From Acutalibacter sp. 1XD8-33 (GTDB taxonomy: Bacteria > Bacillota > Clostridia > Oscillospirales > Acutalibacteraceae), in contig NZ_RAZF01000013.1 in the NCBI RefSeq assembly GCF_003612555.1, positions 41,247 to 105,246 on the forward strand: a stretch of 64,000 bases of DNA, given 5' to 3'. Below, in pieces: positions 60,570-64,000 of this stretch. How positions within the stretch are numbered: position 1 is the first letter of the stretch; each line of letters starts with the position of its first letter. The position numbers and the translations under genes were made by a program. The notes under the pieces are model-generated. The model saw only the letters and a list, made by a program, of their open reading frames with translations, was not told where the DNA came from and did no database searches.

Positions 60570-60721
60570 GATGCTGGCGTGATTTCGTAAATATCCGCCT
60601 CCATGCAGTCCGCCAGCCGCCGGGCGACGCCTTCTATGTTGTTGGTGCAGGAGAAGTAGGCCACCAGCACCTTGCTCTGGTCAGGGTCAGGAGAGGGAGC
60701 AGGTGTTTTGTTGGTCAGCTT
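60570..60721 (-). pseudogene. flavodoxin fragment
   Basis: Translation SKVLVAYFSCTNNIEGVARRLADCMEADIYEI is the N-terminal FMN-binding segment of a long-chain flavodoxin. It lacks the rest of the domain, has no start codon and is joined on both sides to unrelated pieces. Confidence 0.65.
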
Positions 60722-61033
60722 AGCAGGACGCTGGCAGATGTGGTTGCGTCCACGTCTACCGAATCCGGGTCGTCCACATGGGTGTTTTCCGCCCAGGTGA
60801 AGTAGGCAATCAGGATGTGTTCTTTCTTTGACGCTGGAGGAAGGCTTTCAGCCGGTTTACTGGAATAAACAGGTTCAGGCTCACTGCTCTCTGGAGAAGG
60901 GCTGGTCGTTGGCAACGAGCTTTTCTGTGACACCGTAAGGGTAGGCGCAGGCAGTTGGATCTCCGGGGCAGAGGAACAGGCGGTGAGAGTCAAAAGAATT
61001 GCGACCAATAGTGCGCCAATATACCCTTCAGAT
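60722..61033 (-). pseudogene. truncated flavodoxin-like lipoprotein
   Basis: The frame contains LLVAILLTLTACSSAPE, a lipoprotein signal with lipobox LTAC, a Ser/Pro/Glu-rich linker and HILIAYFTWAENTHVDDPDSVDVDATTSASVLL, the start of a flavodoxin-like domain. A stop follows immediately where the fragment joins another flavodoxin. The signal peptide also appears to need a frame change from the nearby ATG, so it is inactive. Confidence 0.65.
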
Positions 61034-61711
61034 TCATTCTGCTTCCTCCCTTCTGTGCGGCCTGCGCAGCAGTCTTTGTCCATAATACCCCAAGGCCGCA
61101 AACAGCCCCATGATGGCAAGATAGTCCAGATAGAACAGCAACGCCGGTTCGCTGAAATCAAAGAACACAAACTGGTTTTGTAGGAACATATAGGTCAAAA
61201 ATCCCCGGCGGATAAAGGCCCACAGGCCATACGCTGCCGTAAGCCCCGCGCAAACACGCAAGAAAATTTTCGCAGCAGGCGCCGGTTTCGCGGCTTTCCG
61301 GGCCAGGCTCATCACCACGCCCCAATGCAGCCCGATATGCATGGACATGAGCACATATCCCCAATAGGAGCCTGCCAAGTGCATAGAGCGGGCCATGACC
61401 ATACCGCCCAGGTGCAAAAAGCCAAAGACGTGACGGGACATGGTAACTCCGCTGACCATCAGGCACAACATATCAACGAACAGCAGTCCATCTATAGCTG
61501 TCTGGGCAATGCGGCCTCCTGTCCACTTTCCTCGGAACAGGGAGCCGTACCACCCGGCGTTCAGTCCATGGTGCAGCAGGAACAAAAGGAACATCCCCGC
61601 CCCGGCCCACTCATGGACCGCATCGCCCCACAGGTGGTAGCCCATCAGCAAGAGCAGGGCGGCAGTCATCGCCAGGTCTGCTGCCCTCCGGCATACTCTT
61701 TTCACTCTCAT
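61034..61711 (-). CDS. DUF4405 membrane protein
   Basis: 225 residues with about six membrane helices. His residues occur in pairs within or near helices (YHLWGDAVHEW, LLHHGLNAGW, MSMHIGLHW), a pattern like the haem-ligating cytochrome b561 fold, but haem binding is only a guess. It overlaps by four bases (ATGA) the upstream aldo/keto reductase and is translated with it. Length fits DUF4405 proteins, often found near flavodoxin genes. Confidence 0.8.
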   Translation of the reverse strand: MRVKRVCRRAADLAMTAALLLLMGYHLWGDAVHEWAGAGMFLLFLLHHGLNAGWYGSLFRGKWTGGRIAQTAIDGLLFVDMLCLMVSGVTMSRHVFGFLHLGGMVMARSMHLAGSYWGYVLMSMHIGLHWGVVMSLARKAAKPAPAAKIFLRVCAGLTAAYGLWAFIRRGFLTYMFLQNQFVFFDFSEPALLFYLDYLAIMGLFAALGYYGQRLLRRPHRREEAE

Positions 61712-62694
61712 CTATTCTGCGCCATGACGCCCACCAGCTTGTGGGGAACATAGGGCTCTTCCAGGTAGGCGATTTCCTCCGCAGTCAGTTCCAAGTCAAC
61801 CGCCCTAGCCGCCCTCTCGATGTGGTGCAACTTTGTCGCCCCCACCACCGGCGACGTGACCCTCGTCAGCAGCCAGGCCAAAGATACTTCCGTCATGCTC
61901 ACCTCATGCTTATCTGCCAACTCCGCGACCCGGGCGATGATCTCCCCGTCCTGCTCCGCCATAGCGTCATACTTGCCTTTGGCATAAGTGTCTTGCTCCA
62001 AGCGCTTGGAGGTCTCGCCGGGCCGCCGGGAGAGCCGTCCCGATGCCAGAGCGCTGTAGGGTGTCATGGCGATATTGTCCTCCTGGCACAGCCTTGCCAT
62101 CTCCCGCTCCTCCTCCCGGAAGATGAGGTTATAGTGGCCCTGGATGGACACGAACTTGGCAAAGCAGTTCGCTTCTGCCAGAGCGTTGGCTTTTGCCAGC
62201 TGGTAGGCGTAACAGTTGGAGATGCCGATGGCCCGGACCTTGCCTGCTTTTACGGCGTTATTCAGTCCCTCCATGATCTCAAATGTTGGGGTGTTATAGT
62301 CCCAGGAGTGGACAATGTACAGGTCCACATAGTCCATGCTTAGGTGCCGAAGGCTGGCGTCCAGCATATTCTGCACGTGCCGCTGGCCGGTAATCCCGGC
62401 GCCGATCTCGGCCTGACTGCGGGGCGGGAATTTGGTAGCAACCACCACGTCCTCCCGCTTTGCGAGGCTGCGAAGGATGCGGCCCAGGTATTCCTCGCCG
62501 GTGCCGCCCTGGTAGGCGATGGCCGTGTCAAAGAAATTCACGCCCAGCTCAAGCCCCCGCTTGACGATCTCTTTGGAGCTCTGCTCGTCCAGCGTCCAGG
62601 AGTGCATCCCCTTCTGGGAGTCGCCGAAGCCCATGCAGCCCATGCAGATGCGGGAGACGTTCAGTTCCGAATTGCCTAATTTTGTGTACTTCAT
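61708..62694 (-). CDS. aldo/keto reductase
   Basis: A 328-residue NADPH-dependent AKR with the catalytic residues in NFFDTAIAYQGG, VVATKFPP and DLYIVHSWDY and coenzyme-binding SPVVGATKLHHIE near the end. It resembles YhdN/AKR11-type enzymes. It is the second gene in a minus-strand run starting with the tautomerase; the ribosome site is GGAGGAACCATC. Confidence 0.92.
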   Translation of the reverse strand: MKYTKLGNSELNVSRICMGCMGFGDSQKGMHSWTLDEQSSKEIVKRGLELGVNFFDTAIAYQGGTGEEYLGRILRSLAKREDVVVATKFPPRSQAEIGAGITGQRHVQNMLDASLRHLSMDYVDLYIVHSWDYNTPTFEIMEGLNNAVKAGKVRAIGISNCYAYQLAKANALAEANCFAKFVSIQGHYNLIFREEEREMARLCQEDNIAMTPYSALASGRLSRRPGETSKRLEQDTYAKGKYDAMAEQDGEIIARVAELADKHEVSMTEVSLAWLLTRVTSPVVGATKLHHIERAARAVDLELTAEEIAYLEEPYVPHKLVGVMAQNR

Positions 62695-62709
62695 GATGGT
62701 TCCTCCAAT

Positions 62710-62919
62710 TTATATACCTGGCTTAACAAATAGGGTTTCTTCCGGGAACTGTTCCATATTTTTCTCCCAGCTTTCAGGTGGGACATCCTCAATGGACACA
62801 GACACAAACTTGCTTTCTATTCCCAGCTCATTTGCGATAAAAGATTGTGTTTCATCGGCTAACGCTTGTTTGGCTTCCTTGTTTCTGCCAGGGAACATTG
62901 AGATAGCAATGTGTGGCAT
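62710..62919 (-). CDS. 4-oxalocrotonate tautomerase family protein
   Basis: 69 residues. After Met removal the N-terminal Pro1, the catalytic base of this family, is exposed (MPHIAISMFPGRN). The rest matches a small beta-alpha-beta subunit, and VSIEDVPPESW is typical. The reaction in this organism is unknown; it may isomerise keto acids. The ribosome site is GGGAGAAAAAG. It is 15 bases before the aldo/keto reductase gene. Confidence 0.88.
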   Translation of the reverse strand: MPHIAISMFPGRNKEAKQALADETQSFIANELGIESKFVSVSIEDVPPESWEKNMEQFPEETLFVKPGI

Positions 62920-62931
62920 CTTTTTCTCCCT

Positions 62932-63987
62932 TCATTCGGCGGCCAGAATCGTGATGGTTCCAGACATTTTCGAAATAATATCCGCTCTTTCTGTCGCGGT
63001 TCCCAGTTCAAACAAGTCGGGATTTTCACGAAAATCGCCATAGAACATCACCGCATCTCCCCAGGGTGCATAGTAGGCCAGAGTACCTGCCCCTCCCTTT
63101 GCCAAAGGGGAATCCGTTGTATCCAGCGCTTGGGTTGGATAGAATATCTTTTCGTTTGTGCTGAAATCCTCAACCGCCAGGGAGAGGGGGAGCTGCCCAC
63201 GCAGAGAGGATGCCGCCGCGCTGCCGTTCAGCTCATAGGTCACCTGACCTTGTTCGGATTGAACGATGATTTTTGCGGCCATTTTTTCATCTCCTTTGTC
63301 ATAGTTTGTCATTACTTTTATACCACTTTCCCCAGACTCCAGACCCTGGAGCCAATCCGCTACAGCCTGTTCCGGCTCTCGTGCCTCAGAACTGCCCAGC
63401 GACAGCCCCCCCGTTATTGCCGCGTCTGGCTCAGCGCTTTCTATGGCGTTGATGGTGCCGGAAAACCCGCTGCCGCCGCTGGTGACAAAGGGCGCTATGG
63501 TCTTTCCGGACAGGTCGTACTCATCCAGGAACGTGTAGAGGATCATGGGCATATCGCCCCACCAGTTGGGGAAACCCAGGAACACCACGTCGTACTGCTC
63601 CAAGTTCTCAAGCCTGCCGGAGATGGCCGGGCGGGCACCCTCGGCCTGCTCTTCTTTAGCGATATCCAGCAGAGCGTCGTAATCGTCCGTATAGGGCGTT
63701 TCCGGCTGGATTCTGAACACATCCGCCCCGGTCTGCTGAACAATGGCTTCAGCCACCGCCTCCGTGTTGCCAGACCAGGAGAAGTAGACCACCACAGCGT
63801 TGGTTCCCGCAGGCTCCGGCTGGGGAGAGGGTGTTTCCCTCGCCGCCGGGGTTTCCGTAGGAGCGAGAGTTTCCGTGGGGGTAGGCGTTTGCGCCGAGGT
63901 GTCAGCGCCAGTGATAAAATGTAAAAAAACGCCGAGGAAAAAATGTAGTTTTGTGGCGGAGGTGAAGGGAAAAAGATAGACTCCCAA
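62932..63987 (-). CDS. flavodoxin in frame with a cyclophilin-like domain
   Basis: The frame has three parts. The N-terminal 55 codons include a hydrophobic stretch and Thr/Pro-rich linker (TPTPTETLAPTETPAA); the true start is uncertain because no good ATG or ribosome site is seen and it nears the window edge. Then a flavodoxin domain (VVVYFSWSGNTEAVAEAI, FLGFPNWWGDMP, TSGGSGFSGTI), and from Met at 63282 a cyclophilin-like fold domain (KIIVQSEQGQVTYELNGSAAASSL to SGTITI). AAAGGAG eight bases before that Met could start the second domain separately. So this is either a fusion or two genes with a lost stop. Confidence 0.75.
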   Translation of the reverse strand: MGVYLFPFTSATKLHFFLGVFLHFITGADTSAQTPTPTETLAPTETPAARETPSPQPEPAGTNAVVVYFSWSGNTEAVAEAIVQQTGADVFRIQPETPYTDDYDALLDIAKEEQAEGARPAISGRLENLEQYDVVFLGFPNWWGDMPMILYTFLDEYDLSGKTIAPFVTSGGSGFSGTINAIESAEPDAAITGGLSLGSSEAREPEQAVADWLQGLESGESGIKVMTNYDKGDEKMAAKIIVQSEQGQVTYELNGSAAASSLRGQLPLSLAVEDFSTNEKIFYPTQALDTTDSPLAKGGAGTLAYYAPWGDAVMFYGDFRENPDLFELGTATERADIISKMSGTITILAAE

Positions 63988-64000
63988 TCAGGGCGAGAAA

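Overview
The window reads as a GC-rich chromosome segment from an endospore-forming Clostridium-class Firmicute, most likely of the Oscillospiraceae/Ruminococcaceae type. Supporting signs are an intact SpoIIE, IreB, ThiI next to a cysteine desulfurase, a PcsB/EnvC-like coiled-coil M23 hydrolase, strong AGGAGG-type ribosome sites, TTGACA/TATAAT promoters with 17-bp spacers and a Bacillus-type LexA box. Most of the window is ordinary housekeeping sequence. No rRNA, tRNA or CRISPR array was recognised. All calls come from reading the sequence; no database search was run.

Layout, left to right. 0.9-7 kb: transglutaminase-like protein, small secreted protein, HtrA protease, SpoIIE. 7.1-9 kb: two decayed glycoside hydrolases fused by deletion. 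9.1-15.5 kb: small proteins, an SdpI-like protein, pheS-(small gene)-pheT, ireB. 15.5-16.8 kb: IS5 and IS200/IS605 wreckage. 16.8-26 kb: ECF S component, malic enzyme, HAD phosphatase, a DUF2975/XRE pair, an M23 hydrolase and two membrane-anchored GH25 proteins. 26-40 kb: a GNAT-MarR fusion, NAD synthetase, D-2-hydroxyacid dehydrogenase, cysteine desulfurase, HAD, thiI, then a closely packed run ending in cinA and gluQ. 40-50 kb: MFS transporter, P-type ATPase, a RICIN-trefoil protein, and a YfhO/GT2 pair. 50-54.6 kb: LexA-controlled dinB, a radical-SAM/TIGR03915 pair and rlmB. 54.7-58.1 kb: a very large protein that looks like a degenerate P1B-type ATPase. 58.3-64 kb: aldo/keto reductases, DUF4405, tautomerase and flavodoxin/cyclophilin-like genes mixed with broken neighbours.

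The most unusual features are the following. (1) Intergenic regions repeatedly carry mosaic hairpin repeats in which stem sequences differ from copy to copy but stay complementary, while loops and flanks are conserved. At least four module types are present, and one (near 0.6 and 19.3 kb) has two long covarying stems and, in one copy, a promoter upstream. This suggests selection on structure, or a structured mobile or RNA element family. (2) The 1125-residue protein at 54748-58125 keeps the layout of a heavy-metal P-type ATPase but has lost the DKTGT and TGDN motifs. (3) One of the two adjacent GH25 proteins has lost two of the three expected acidic catalytic residues. (4) A cytoplasmic RICIN trefoil carries a histone-like basic tail.
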